This document shows, piece after piece, positions 53,686-63,028 of a stretch of DNA of 64,000 nt; position 1 is the stretch's first letter; every line of letters starts with the position of its first letter. The DNA is taken from the NCBI RefSeq assembly GCF_002086695.1, contig NZ_MVIH01000014.1:60472-124471 (forward strand), given 5' to 3'. The notes beneath the pieces were generated by a model, which did not search any database, was not told the origin of the DNA, and saw nothing but the letters and a program-made list of their open reading frames with translations. This DNA is from Mycolicibacterium rhodesiae. GTDB taxonomy: Bacteria > Actinomycetota > Actinomycetes > Mycobacteriales > Mycobacteriaceae. A program made the position numbers and the translations under genes.

Positions 53686-54335
53686 GCCGCCGCCTCGGTC
53701 AGCTGTGCACCGATCTGGGCGATCACGGTGTCCATTGCAGCTGCCAACGCCGCGGTGTCCCGGTTGACTTGGCTGAGCAGGAGCCCGCCCTGGGTGGCGG
53801 CAAGCAGGGCGAGGGCGAGACGGTCGGTGTCGGTGCCGTCGATGAACTGGCCGGCGGAGGCCATCGATGCCAGTCCGGCCCGCAGGATGCGCTCCCACTC
53901 GGCGAACCACCGCGCCAGCTGAGCACGCGCCAGGGCGTCGGTCTCGGATAGATCTGCTGCGAGCGAACCCAGGGGACACCCGCCAACACAATTCTGAGCA
54001 GTCCGTATGCCGATGATGAGATCGCGCCAACGCCATAGGTCGTCGACGCACGTCACCCGATCAAGGCCGAGATGCTGGACGTCGAGAACTCGTTGACCCT
54101 GGAGTTCGATGACCGCTGCCACCAGAGCGCTCTTATCGGCGAAGTAGTGGTACAGCTGCGATGAGCTGATCCCGGCCGCCGCCTGGATGTCTTCGATCGT
54201 CGTGCGCGCCACTCCGCGTTCCTGCATCAGGCTGGCGGCCACCCCGACGATCCGGTCTCGGGTCTGCACGCCTTTTGCCGTCAGCCGGTGCCCGTTCGCC
54301 GACGCAGCCTGCACATCCTGGCCTGGATCAGTCAC
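53664..54335 (-). CDS. TetR-family transcriptional regulator
   Basis: A 223-residue regulator. The helix-turn-helix lies at about residues 25-70 (GVQTRDRIVGVAASLMQERG, TIEDIQAAAGISSSQLYHYF, ADKSALVAAVIE). The ligand-binding part contains NCVGGCPLGSLAADLSETD, the pattern of LmrA/YxaF-type TetR proteins. It sits between the SnoaL-like gene (18-base gap) and the peroxiredoxin, so it may control one or both. No palindromic operator was spotted next to its own start. Confidence 0.92.
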   Translation of the reverse strand: MTDPGQDVQAASANGHRLTAKGVQTRDRIVGVAASLMQERGVARTTIEDIQAAAGISSSQLYHYFADKSALVAAVIELQGQRVLDVQHLGLDRVTCVDDLWRWRDLIIGIRTAQNCVGGCPLGSLAADLSETDALARAQLARWFAEWERILRAGLASMASAGQFIDGTDTDRLALALLAATQGGLLLSQVNRDTAALAAAMDTVIAQIGAQLTEAAAGAVRHR

Positions 54336-54353
54336 TCCAAAATAATAACGGCG

Positions 54354-54731
54354 TCACGCGTCCACGGTGGTCTGCTGGTACAACACCAACCGCCACCTGC
54401 CATCGACGCGGTGATACACCGACGACATGGCTCCTACGAACGGCTCGTCAGCGCCGTCGCGTTCGGCGGTGCCGATGTAGACCAGCGCCGCAGCGTCGGC
54501 CCCCGCGGAAATGACGTGCTCGTCGGATAGCGCGAAGCTCTTCCACGGCGGTGCTTGGCCGAGCGCCGCGGTCACAGCGGAACGGTCCATGATGGAACCG
54601 TTGGCCAACACCATCACAGCGTCTTCGGTCATCAGATCGCCGTAGAAGCGGTCACCGGTGGATTCACACAGCGACTGCCACCCCGCGCGTTCGATCTCCA
54701 GGAGTTCGTCGAGTAATTGCTGATCGGTCAT
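54354..54731 (-). CDS. SnoaL/NTF2-like protein (DUF4440 type)
   Basis: A 125-residue cone-shaped NTF2-fold protein: LLEIERAGWQSLCESTGDRF, YGDLMTEDAVMVLANGSIMD, AALGQAPPWKSFALSD, and the final SVYHRVDGRWRLVLYQQTTV. Such proteins bind small ligands or act as minor isomerases or hydrolases; no catalytic assignment is possible. It is divergent from nnr (62-base gap) and upstream of the TetR gene. Confidence 0.85.
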   Translation of the reverse strand: MTDQQLLDELLEIERAGWQSLCESTGDRFYGDLMTEDAVMVLANGSIMDRSAVTAALGQAPPWKSFALSDEHVISAGADAAALVYIGTAERDGADEPFVGAMSSVYHRVDGRWRLVLYQQTTVDA

Positions 54732-54793
54732 AACAGCGGATACCCGTTCGGAGTTGGCTGTTATTCGCCGATCAACACGTAACCTTGGTCCCG

Positions 54794-56215
54794 ATGCGGC
54801 ACTACTTCACCGCCGACGCGATTCGCGCCGCCGAGGCGCCCCTGCTGGCGACCCTGCCTGATGGTGTGTTGATGCGCCGTGCCGCCTACGGGTTGGCCGC
54901 CGTGATCGCGCGCGAGCTGCGAACGCAGACCGGCGGGGTGGCCGGTCGCCGGCTGTGCGCGGTGGTCGGCTCCGGCGACAACGGCGGTGATGCGCTGTGG
55001 GCGGCCACCCTCCTGCGTCGCCGCGGGGCGGCCGCGACCGCGGTGCTGCTCAACCCCGACCGCACTCATGCCAAGGCGCTGGCCGCGTTTCGATCTGCCG
55101 GTGGCCGGCTGGTGCCGGTCGTGCCGCCGTCGACCGATCTCGTGATCGACGGGGTGGTCGGCATCTCCGGCAGCGGCCCCCTGCGCCCGGCGGCCGCCGA
55201 GGTGTTCGCCGCTGTTGACGACGCCGGGATTCCGGTCGTGGCCGTCGACATCCCCAGCGGCGTCGACGTGCAGACCGGCGCAATCACCGGACCCGCAGTG
55301 CGGGCAGCGCTCACCGTCACCTTCGGCGGCCTCAAACCCGTTCACGCCCTTGCGGACTGCGGCCGGGTCGAACTCATCGACATCGGTCTGAACCTTCCGC
55401 CCACCGACGTGCTGGGCATGGAAGCCGCTGATGTCAAGGCCCGTTGGCCGCTGCCCGGCGTGCACGACGACAAGTACAGCCAGGGAGTCACCGGCATCCT
55501 GGCCGGCTCGTCGACGTATCCCGGTGCGGCGATCCTGTGCACCGGGGCCGCGGTGGCGACGACATCCGGGATGAAGCGCTACGCCGGGTCGGCCGCAGCC
55601 GAGGTCGTGTCACATTGGCCGGAGGTGGTGGCCGCGCCCAACCCGCACTCCGCCGGGCGGGTGCAGTCCTGGGTCGTCGGACCAGGTCTTGGTACTGACG
55701 AAAAGGGCTTCGCCGCTTTGCATTTCGCACTCATTTCGGATCTTCCGGTGGTGGTCGACGCCGACGCCCTCACCATCCTGTCCACCCAGCCGGATCTGGT
55801 GGCGGCACGGTCGGCACCAACGGTGCTGACCCCGCACGCGGGCGAGTTCGCTCGATTGGCGGGTGGTCCGCCGGGGCCGGACCGGGTTGCCGCCACCCGC
55901 AGGCTGGCGGAGGCCTTCGGCGCGACCGTGCTGCTCAAGGGCAACGTCACGGTCATCGCCGAGCCGGCAGGTCCGGTATACCTCAACCCGGCCGGCGGGT
56001 CGTGGGCGGCGACCGCAGGCTCCGGGGACGTGTTGTCGGGGATGATCGGTGCGCTGCTGGCTTCGGGTCTGCCGCCCGCCGAGGCGGCCGCGGCGGCCGC
56101 ATTCGTGCACGCGCGCGCCGCCAACGCCTCGGCCGCCGATCCCGGCCCCGCCCCGGCGCCGACGTCGGCCTCGCGCATCCTCGCCCACATTCGTCAAGCC
56201 ATCGCAGAACTGTAG
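54794..56215 (+). CDS. nnr: Bifunctional NAD(P)H-hydrate epimerase/dehydratase
   Basis: A 473-residue fusion that repairs hydrated NAD(P)H. The N-terminal epimerase half has GSGDNGGDALWAATLLRRRG and VAVDIPSGVDVQTGAITGPA. The C-terminal ADP-dependent dehydratase half has VTPHAGEFARL-type (LTPHAGEFARLAGG) and GSWAATAGSGDVLSGMIGAL. ATG 54794 is preferred to TTG 54785 because the family starts MRHYF. The next gene, gadB, begins 11 bases after its stop. Confidence 0.95.
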   Translation: MRHYFTADAIRAAEAPLLATLPDGVLMRRAAYGLAAVIARELRTQTGGVAGRRLCAVVGSGDNGGDALWAATLLRRRGAAATAVLLNPDRTHAKALAAFRSAGGRLVPVVPPSTDLVIDGVVGISGSGPLRPAAAEVFAAVDDAGIPVVAVDIPSGVDVQTGAITGPAVRAALTVTFGGLKPVHALADCGRVELIDIGLNLPPTDVLGMEAADVKARWPLPGVHDDKYSQGVTGILAGSSTYPGAAILCTGAAVATTSGMKRYAGSAAAEVVSHWPEVVAAPNPHSAGRVQSWVVGPGLGTDEKGFAALHFALISDLPVVVDADALTILSTQPDLVAARSAPTVLTPHAGEFARLAGGPPGPDRVAATRRLAEAFGATVLLKGNVTVIAEPAGPVYLNPAGGSWAATAGSGDVLSGMIGALLASGLPPAEAAAAAAFVHARAANASAADPGPAPAPTSASRILAHIRQAIAEL

Positions 56216-56226
56216 AAAGGACACCC

Positions 56227-57606
56227 GTGCCCCACGTCAAATATCGTTCCCCGTCGATCGCACCGGCCTACACCGGACGCCTGTCGACCGACCCCATCCC
56301 GTCACTTCGGCTGCCTGACGAGGCCATGGAACCGACTGCGGCATACCGGTTCATCCACGACGAGCTGATGCTCGACGGCAGCTCACGACTCAACCTCGCC
56401 ACGTTCGTCACCACCTGGATGGACCCCGAGGCCGAGAAGCTGATGTCGGAGACATTCGACAAGAACATGATCGACAAGGATGAGTACCCGGCCACAGCTG
56501 CCATCGAATCCCGTTGTGTGGCAATGGTTGCCGACCTGTTCCATGCCGAGAACCTGCGCGACGACGACGCGTCCACCGCGGTCGGGGTGTCCACGATTGG
56601 GTCGTCGGAGGCCGTGATGCTCGGCGGTCTGGCACTGAAGTGGCGCTGGAAGGCCCGCGTCGGGGACAAGTGGAAGACCCGGACCCCCAACCTGGTGATG
56701 GGCGCCAACGTGCAGGTGGTGTGGGAAAAGTTCTGCCGCTACTTCGAAGTCGAGCCGCGCTACCTGCCGATGGCCGAGGATCGCTACGTCATCACCCCCG
56801 AGCAGGTTGTGGACGCCGTCGACGAGGACACCATCGGCGTGGTGGGCATTCTCGGCACCACCTATACCGGTGAACTGGAGCCGATCGCCGAGATCTGTGC
56901 GGCACTGGACAAGCTGCAGGCGGACAAGGGACTCGACATCCCGGTGCATGTCGACGCGGCCAGCGGCGGCTTCGTGGTGCCGTTCCTGCACACCGACCTG
57001 AAGTGGGACTTCCGGCTGCCTCGCGTGGCGTCGATCAACGTCAGCGGCCACAAGTACGGGCTGACCTATCCCGGTATCGGATTCGTGGTGTGGCGCAACG
57101 CCGATTGTCTACCCGAGGAGCTGGTGTTCCGGGTGAACTATCTCGGCGGGGACATGCCGACGTTCACCCTGAACTTCTCCCGCCCGGGCAATCAGGTGGT
57201 CGGCCAGTACTACAACTTCCTGCGGCTGGGCCGGGCCGGCTACACCCACGTGATGCAGTGCCTGTCGGCAACGGCCCGCTGGTTCTCCGACCAACTGGAG
57301 GCCTGCCAGCACTTCGAGGTGATCTCCGACGGTTCGGCGATACCGGTGGTGGCGTTCCGGCTCAAGGGCGACCTCGGATATACCGAGTTCGACGTGTCGG
57401 CCGCGCTGCGCTCCTACGGCTGGCAGGTGCCTGCGTACACGATGCCCGACGGTGCGGAGGACATCTCGGTGCTACGAGTGGTTGTGCGAGAAGGGTTCTC
57501 GGCCGACCTTGCCCGGTCGCTGTGGGCGGACCTCAACGCCGTGCTCGGTCACCTCGACGCGATCCAGCCCGAAGGCCACTTCACGCAGGAACATTTCGCG
57601 CACTAG
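56227..57606 (+). CDS. gadB: Glutamate decarboxylase
   Basis: A 459-residue PLP enzyme converting glutamate to GABA and CO2. The PLP lysine is Lys276 in SINVSGHKYGLTYPG. Other markers are GVSTIGSSEAVMLGGLALKW, HVDAASGGFVVPF and FSRPGNQVVGQYYNFLRLGR. Length and lysine position match GadB. GTG 56227 follows GAAAGGAC. It overlaps the convergent flavoreductase by 4 bases. No glutamate/GABA antiporter gene is nearby, so a role in acid resistance is not supported by context. Confidence 0.96.
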   Translation: MPHVKYRSPSIAPAYTGRLSTDPIPSLRLPDEAMEPTAAYRFIHDELMLDGSSRLNLATFVTTWMDPEAEKLMSETFDKNMIDKDEYPATAAIESRCVAMVADLFHAENLRDDDASTAVGVSTIGSSEAVMLGGLALKWRWKARVGDKWKTRTPNLVMGANVQVVWEKFCRYFEVEPRYLPMAEDRYVITPEQVVDAVDEDTIGVVGILGTTYTGELEPIAEICAALDKLQADKGLDIPVHVDAASGGFVVPFLHTDLKWDFRLPRVASINVSGHKYGLTYPGIGFVVWRNADCLPEELVFRVNYLGGDMPTFTLNFSRPGNQVVGQYYNFLRLGRAGYTHVMQCLSATARWFSDQLEACQHFEVISDGSAIPVVAFRLKGDLGYTEFDVSAALRSYGWQVPAYTMPDGAEDISVLRVVVREGFSADLARSLWADLNAVLGHLDAIQPEGHFTQEHFAH

Positions 57607-59015
57607 GCACCTGATCGGCTGCTCGGTGCCGCCAACGCGCCGAGCAGCTGATTGAAGGCTTCCGTCATGGACGGGTGGGTGTATATGGTGTCGCGCAACT
57701 CGGTGGCGGTGATGCCGTGGCGCATGGCCAGCGCGACGGTGTTGATGACTTCGTGGGAGTCGTAGCTGAGAAGCGCTGCGCCCAGGATCTTGTCGGTGCT
57801 CGCGTCCACGACCACCTTCATGAGTCCTGCCGTCTCGTCGACGATCCGGGCGCGTGGCACTGTCGCCATGGCGGCAACCGGCAGGGTGGCGACCAGAATG
57901 TCCATCCCGGCTGCCGCCGCCGCGCCCTCGGTGAGGCCCACTCGCGCCAGCGGTGGTGTGGTGAACAGTGCGTACGGGACGGCGGTGCGGGTTGCGGTGC
58001 TTCGTGATCCGTCGCCGGTGAGCTGGGAGAGCACCACTCGGTAATCGTCGAGCGAAATGTAGGTGAACTGGGGGCCGCCGTTGACGTCACCGACCGCGAA
58101 GATGTGCGGTTGGCTGCTGCGCAGGAACTCGTCGACGACAATCGCACCCGCACTGGTGGTTTCGACACCGGCCTCGGCCAGACCGAGGTCGTCGGTGACC
58201 GGTTCCCGGCCGAGTGCGACCAGGACGGCGTCAGCCTCCACGGTGTGCTCGACGCCCCCGGCCCGATAGGTCACCGCCGCGGCCGGACCGACCTCGCTGA
58301 CGGAGGTGACCTCAGCGGAGGTGACGATCTGAATGCCGCTGCTGCGCAGAATGTCCTGTAGGCATTCCGACACGTCGGCGTCCTCGCGGCGCAGGATCTG
58401 CGAGCCTCGCTCCAGTACGGTCACGGTGGATCCGTAGCGGGCGTACATCGCGGCGAACTCCAGGCCGACATAACCGCCGCCGAGCACTGCCAGCCGCGCA
58501 GGCAGTTCCGGCAGGCTGAGCATCTCCGTGCTGGTCTGGACCTGGGGCGTGCTGGCCAACCCGGGAATATCGGGCAACACCGGCCGGGAGCCGGTGCCGA
58601 CGACGATCGATTGCGCGACGACTGTGATCGTCGCGCCGTCGACGGTCTGAACCTGCAGGGTGTGCGGATCGGTGAAGCGGGCATGTCCGGTGAGAACCGT
58701 GACGGTGTCGAGGTTGTCGAGCATCGCGAAGTTCACCGCGCGCAGGTCTGTGGTGAGGTCGGCCGTCGCTCCCACCGCCGAGCGGTAGGCGTCGTCGTAG
58801 ACACCGCCGGGCGTGAGATGTTCGGACCGGTACACCATCGACTTCGTCGGGACGCAACCGATGTTGATGCATGTGCCGCCGTACATCAGCGCCGACTGCT
58901 CGATCATCACCACCCGCCGGCCCTGACGACCCAACGTGGCGGCCAGCGTCTTACCGCCCTTGCCGAAACCGATGACCGCGAGGTCGGCCTCGATGTGTTC
59001 GACGTTCACCGGCAT
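57603..59015 (-). CDS. Pyridine nucleotide-disulfide oxidoreductase (RclA/MerA-like)
   Basis: A 470-residue class I flavoprotein disulfide reductase. FAD-binding GFGKGGKTLAATLGRQGRRV, redox pair in GGTCINIGCVPTKSM, NAD(P)-binding VLGGGYVGLEFAAMYARYG, second FAD motif HIFAVGDVNGG, and the dimer-interface His-Glu in HPSMTEAF are all present. The N-terminal metal-binding domain of mercuric reductases is missing, and there is no mer operon, so a RclA-type reductase of reactive chlorine or hypothiocyanous species is more likely than Hg reduction. Physiological substrate unproven. Confidence 0.9.
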   Translation of the reverse strand: MPVNVEHIEADLAVIGFGKGGKTLAATLGRQGRRVVMIEQSALMYGGTCINIGCVPTKSMVYRSEHLTPGGVYDDAYRSAVGATADLTTDLRAVNFAMLDNLDTVTVLTGHARFTDPHTLQVQTVDGATITVVAQSIVVGTGSRPVLPDIPGLASTPQVQTSTEMLSLPELPARLAVLGGGYVGLEFAAMYARYGSTVTVLERGSQILRREDADVSECLQDILRSSGIQIVTSAEVTSVSEVGPAAAVTYRAGGVEHTVEADAVLVALGREPVTDDLGLAEAGVETTSAGAIVVDEFLRSSQPHIFAVGDVNGGPQFTYISLDDYRVVLSQLTGDGSRSTATRTAVPYALFTTPPLARVGLTEGAAAAAGMDILVATLPVAAMATVPRARIVDETAGLMKVVVDASTDKILGAALLSYDSHEVINTVALAMRHGITATELRDTIYTHPSMTEAFNQLLGALAAPSSRSGA

Positions 59016-59095
59016 CTACCACTCCATCCTCGCGGGTACTCCGACGAATGCTAGCGTCGGAATGCCTTGAGCGATCACCGACCGGAAGAGGTTCG

Positions 59096-59593
59096 ATGGC
59101 TGACGCTGACGCCGAAGCGCTACGTGCTGACCGTGCCGACTGGACCGCGCAGCACTGTGCGACATACCTGGAAAGCGGTGGCGCCCAGGGGCACGTCCTT
59201 GACTTGAGCGATGTCGGGGGCCGGTCGTTCACCACCCACTGCCTGATCCGCTACACGGGGCGCAAGTCAGGTCAGTCGTACATCAAGCCGCTGATCTACG
59301 GGAACGCCGGCGGTGAGATCGTGGTCGTCGCATCCAAGGGTGGCGCCGACAGCCATCCGGCGTGGTATCTGAACGTGCTTTCCCAGGAGACGCTCGGGGT
59401 GCAGATCGCCACGCAGGCCTTCGAGGCCTCTTGGCGCGAGCCGCAGGGCGACGAACGGCATCAGGTGTGGGAGTACATGTGCCACCTGTATCCGCCGTAT
59501 ATCGCCTATCAGCAGTCCACGAGCCGACGGATCCCGCTCGTCATGTTGAGCCCGCTACGACCGATCGAGACGTTCAGCGCACCCGCTCATTAG
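59096..59593 (+). CDS. Deazaflavin-dependent nitroreductase-family protein (Ddn-like)
   Basis: A 165-residue split-barrel protein. LIRYTGRKSGQSYIKPLIYG and VVVASKGGADSHPAWYLNVL are the signature segments of the F420-binding Ddn/FDOR-A family, with a helical N-terminus. These proteins use reduced F420 to reduce quinones or nitro compounds. ATG 59096 follows GGAAGAGG; an earlier start at 59048 is discounted. It overlaps the convergent GcvT-type gene by 20 bases. Confidence 0.9.
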   Translation: MADADAEALRADRADWTAQHCATYLESGGAQGHVLDLSDVGGRSFTTHCLIRYTGRKSGQSYIKPLIYGNAGGEIVVVASKGGADSHPAWYLNVLSQETLGVQIATQAFEASWREPQGDERHQVWEYMCHLYPPYIAYQQSTSRRIPLVMLSPLRPIETFSAPAH

Positions 59594-62030
59594 CCGGGTC
59601 GTAGATGGCCTTGAGTGACACGGTGATCGGATAGATCTGACCGCCGACGTTGACCGCGTAGGAACCTGAGCGCACCCAGTCGGGTGTGACGACCGCATCG
59701 TCGGTCGAGCGCACGTAACCCAGGCCCACGCACGCACCGGTCGTGGCACCCCATGCCGCCGAGCTGACCTGTCCGGCTACGGCGCCGTCGCGCAGGATGA
59801 GTTCGCCGCCCCAGAGCATCGGCTCGGGCGAGTCGACGGCGAAGCTGACCAACCGCCTGCGGGGGCCTTCGGCCTTGGCCTTCTCCACCGCCGCCCGGCC
59901 GAGGAAGTCGACATCGGAGGACAGCTTGCAGGCGAACAGCAGCCCGGCCTCCACCGGAGTGTCGTTCGGCGTGAGTTCCCGGCCGAATGCCCGGTAGCCC
60001 TTCTCCAAGCGCAGGGACTCGATCGCGTAGTAGCCGCCGCGGGCGATGTCGAATTTCTCGCCGGCGGCCAACAGGTCTTCGTAGACGCCGACCGCGAATT
60101 CGGTGGGAACGTAGAGTTCCCAACCCAATTCGCCCACGTAGGTGATCCGGGTGGCGCGCACCGTGGCGTAGCCCAGCGAGATGAGCTGGCTGGTGGCGAA
60201 CGGGAATGCGGCATCAGACAGGTCGGCGTCGGTGAGCTCGCGCAGGAGCTCGCGTGACTTCGGGCCCATCACGCCGAACACCGCCATCGACGACGTGACG
60301 TCGACGAGTTCGGCGTGTGCGTCGGCAGGCAGGTTCTTGCGGATGTGGTCCTTGTCCCGTTCTGTGGTCGCAGCGCTGCTGACGATCAGAAACTCCTGCG
60401 GCCCGGTGCGGGTGACGGTGACGTCGGACTCGTAGGTGCCGCGTTCGTTGAGCATCCCGGTGTACACCGATTTGCCCACCGGCACAGCCACATCGGCGGT
60501 GCACAACCACTGCAGGCCGGCCTCGGCTCCCGGCCCGGCCAGCACATACTTGGAGAACGACGTCTGGTCGAAGACTGTGACGCCGGTGCGGGTGCTGACC
60601 TGTTCTGCCGCCGACCACGGCAGCCAGTTCTGCTTCCCCCAGGAGTATTCGATGACCGGCTCACTGCCCGGTGGGGCGAAGAAGTTCGTACGCTCCCAGC
60701 CCATCCGGCTGCCGAAGTTCGCCCCTGCCGTGGCGAGGAGATGATGCACCGGGGAGCGGCGGAACGGTCGCGCCGTCTTCAGTTCGCGGTTGGGCCAGGG
60801 GATTTCGTAGTGCACGCCCAGGATCTCGGCCACTCGGTCATGCAACCAGGCCACGTTGCCGTTGAACGGCGCGAAGCGACGGATGTCGACGCCGGTGAGG
60901 TCGGTGGTGGCCGACCCGTTGACGATCCACTCCGCCAGCGCACGCCCGGCGCCGCCGGCCGAGGCGATACCCACCGAGTTGAAACCCGCGCCGACGAAGA
61001 AGTTGGCGCACTCGGGTGCCTCGCCGAGGATGAACTGGTTGTCCGGCGTGAAACTCTCCGGTCCGTTGTACAACTTCTTCAGGCCGGTGTGCTCGAGTGC
61101 GGGAATCCGCAGCAGCGCGTTGTCCATCAGGATCTCGAAGTGTTCCCAATCCTCGTCCAGTAGCTGGAACTCGAAGGGGTACGGGATCTTGTCGGGGGCC
61201 ACCCACGGCTTGGCCTCCGGTTCGAAGCCACCGATGACCAGCCCGCCGACCTCCTCCTTGAAGTAGGTGTAGCCGTCCGGATCGCGCAGGATCGGCAGGT
61301 CGGGGTGGACCCCGGCGATGGTTTCGGTGACCACGTAGAAGTGTTCGGCGGAATACAGCGGCACGTTGACCCCCGCCATCGCGCCGATTGCTTTGGCCCA
61401 CTGTCCGGCGCAGTTGACCACGATTTCGGCTTCGATGTCGCCGCCGTCGGTGCGGACTCCGGTCACGCGGCCGTCGGCGGTCAGAACGTCGAGCACGCGA
61501 ACATGCTCGAACACCTTGCCGCCGCGCTGGCGGGCACCCTTGGCCAAAGCCATCGTCAGGTCGGTCGGATTGGCCTTGCCATCGGCGGGCAGCCAGATCG
61601 CGCCTACCAGGTCGTCGACCCGCATCACTGGGTAACGCTCGTATGCCTCTTCCGGACTGAGTAGTTCGCAGTCGAGCTGATAGGCGGCCGCATTGGCCGC
61701 GGTGCGGCGCAGCTGGATCATCCGGTCTTCGCTGCGGGCCACCGTCACTCCGCCGCACTGCTTGTAGCCGGCGCTCAGCCCGGTCTCCGCTTCCAGTTCG
61801 GCGTACAGCTGGGTGGAGTACTGGACCAGCCTGGTGCCACTCTCCGATGCGCGCAGTTGTCCGACCAAACCGGCTGCGTGCCAGGTGGTTCCGCACGACA
61901 GCTGGCCCTGTTCGAGCAGCACCACGTCGGTGTGCCCCAGTTTGGTCAGGTGGTAGGCGACGCTGGTGCCGATGACGCCGCCGCCAATGATGACGATGTG
62001 GGCACGGCCGGGCAATGATGGGGTCGACAT
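59574..62030 (-). CDS. FAD oxidoreductase fused to GcvT-like aminomethyltransferase domain (dimethylglycine/sarcosine dehydrogenase type)
   Basis: An 818-residue two-part enzyme. Residues ~10-380 are a DAO-type flavoprotein (IVIIGGGVIGTSVAYHLTKL, and flavin-attachment region GTTWHAAGLVGQLRASESGT with an AGFNSVGIASAGGAGRALAE end). Residues ~430-818 are a GcvT/folate-binding region (VFDQTSFSKYVLAGPGAEAG, VTSSMAVFGVMGPKSRELLR, and YVGELGWELYVP). Such fusions oxidatively demethylate dimethylglycine or sarcosine and pass the one-carbon unit to tetrahydrofolate. The substrate is not certain. The phosphotransferase gene lies 16 bases upstream, probably the same transcript. Confidence 0.9.
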   Translation of the reverse strand: MSTPSLPGRAHIVIIGGGVIGTSVAYHLTKLGHTDVVLLEQGQLSCGTTWHAAGLVGQLRASESGTRLVQYSTQLYAELEAETGLSAGYKQCGGVTVARSEDRMIQLRRTAANAAAYQLDCELLSPEEAYERYPVMRVDDLVGAIWLPADGKANPTDLTMALAKGARQRGGKVFEHVRVLDVLTADGRVTGVRTDGGDIEAEIVVNCAGQWAKAIGAMAGVNVPLYSAEHFYVVTETIAGVHPDLPILRDPDGYTYFKEEVGGLVIGGFEPEAKPWVAPDKIPYPFEFQLLDEDWEHFEILMDNALLRIPALEHTGLKKLYNGPESFTPDNQFILGEAPECANFFVGAGFNSVGIASAGGAGRALAEWIVNGSATTDLTGVDIRRFAPFNGNVAWLHDRVAEILGVHYEIPWPNRELKTARPFRRSPVHHLLATAGANFGSRMGWERTNFFAPPGSEPVIEYSWGKQNWLPWSAAEQVSTRTGVTVFDQTSFSKYVLAGPGAEAGLQWLCTADVAVPVGKSVYTGMLNERGTYESDVTVTRTGPQEFLIVSSAATTERDKDHIRKNLPADAHAELVDVTSSMAVFGVMGPKSRELLRELTDADLSDAAFPFATSQLISLGYATVRATRITYVGELGWELYVPTEFAVGVYEDLLAAGEKFDIARGGYYAIESLRLEKGYRAFGRELTPNDTPVEAGLLFACKLSSDVDFLGRAAVEKAKAEGPRRRLVSFAVDSPEPMLWGGELILRDGAVAGQVSSAAWGATTGACVGLGYVRSTDDAVVTPDWVRSGSYAVNVGGQIYPITVSLKAIYDPANERVR

Positions 62031-62046
62031 GTGGTCCTATCGGTCG

Positions 62047-62967
62047 TCAGTCGGGTGCCTGGGCATCAGCGAGCAGGCGTGGGAAATCGGGTCCGCGGAA
62101 CTCGGCGACCGCCGACTCATAACGTTCCATCGCCCATTCCCAGAAGTCGAAATCCAATGTGCTGGTGGCGTTCTGGATACACCCCCACAACGTCCAGCCA
62201 TATTTCCCGACGATTCCCTGCAGCCGGGCTCGCGCTGTCTTGTGTCGTAGCCGTCGGCCGTAATACGCACTGACCAGTTCGTCGAGTTGGTCGGTGGACA
62301 AGCCACACTCGGCCCAGATATTGCCGAGTTCGAAGCAGGGATCATTGTTGCCGGAGTACTCGTAGTCGATCAGCCACACCTTGCTGCCGTTGTCAACGAA
62401 GTTTCCGGCCAGCAGATCGTTGTTGCACGGAACGGTCGCGTGTTCACCCATGCCGAGGATGCGCTTCATGGCCTGGAACTCGCGGGTGAAGTACAGGTAG
62501 TCGGTCGGTATCCGGAACCCGCGCTCCAGGACGACCTTCAAATAGCCGGGTTGCAGTTCGAACATGTCGAAGCGGTCGCGGAAGCGCGGACCGGCGTGCA
62601 AAGTGCGGCATCCCTGCGCGACCCTGGCCAGAACGTCGGGGCGCTGAAAGTCTGCATTGGTCAGCGTGACGCCCTCGAGGAAGCCGACCAGCAGGATGCC
62701 CAGATCGGGTCGATAGTCGATCACCGGTGCCCCGACGCCGGCCTTCTCTGCCGCTGCGCTGTTGTAGTACTCGTTGTCCCGGTCGATGCCGAGCAGGTTG
62801 GTGGAGTTGACGCTGCAGCGTGCGACGTACGTCGCAGCCGGCGTGGTGATCTTGATGTTGCGGTTGGTGAGGCCGCCGTGGAGCTCTTCGAGCTGGCGGG
62901 GTTGTCCGGCGAGAGCCGGCAGCTGGTCCAGCAGCGCATCCAGTTCCGGATCGGAAAGGAACGGCAT
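62047..62967 (-). CDS. Choline/ethanolamine kinase-like phosphotransferase
   Basis: A 306-residue kinase-fold protein. The catalytic loop is ATVPCNNDLLAGNFVDNGSK (Brenner-type motif, HxD replaced by CNND) and the metal-binding Asp is in VWLIDYEYSGNNDPCFELGN, the choline/ethanolamine-kinase signature. It begins LHGGLTNRNIKITTPAATYV, the nucleotide-binding hairpin. Coupling with a dimethylglycine-type demethylase suggests a choline-derived or methylated-amine substrate. It is divergent from the HAD gene over 61 bases. Confidence 0.85.
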   Translation of the reverse strand: MPFLSDPELDALLDQLPALAGQPRQLEELHGGLTNRNIKITTPAATYVARCSVNSTNLLGIDRDNEYYNSAAAEKAGVGAPVIDYRPDLGILLVGFLEGVTLTNADFQRPDVLARVAQGCRTLHAGPRFRDRFDMFELQPGYLKVVLERGFRIPTDYLYFTREFQAMKRILGMGEHATVPCNNDLLAGNFVDNGSKVWLIDYEYSGNNDPCFELGNIWAECGLSTDQLDELVSAYYGRRLRHKTARARLQGIVGKYGWTLWGCIQNATSTLDFDFWEWAMERYESAVAEFRGPDFPRLLADAQAPD

Positions 62968-63028
62968 GAGGGCATCCTTGCGCAGGGAGGGTGTCGCGCG
63001 TAAAAGACTAGACTATTGACTTGTTGCG

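Noticed and set aside
52930..54051. 373-residue peroxiredoxin with long N-terminal part
   Set aside because: The N-terminal part is the TetR gene in another frame, and GTG 53598 has AAAGGAGTC at the right distance.
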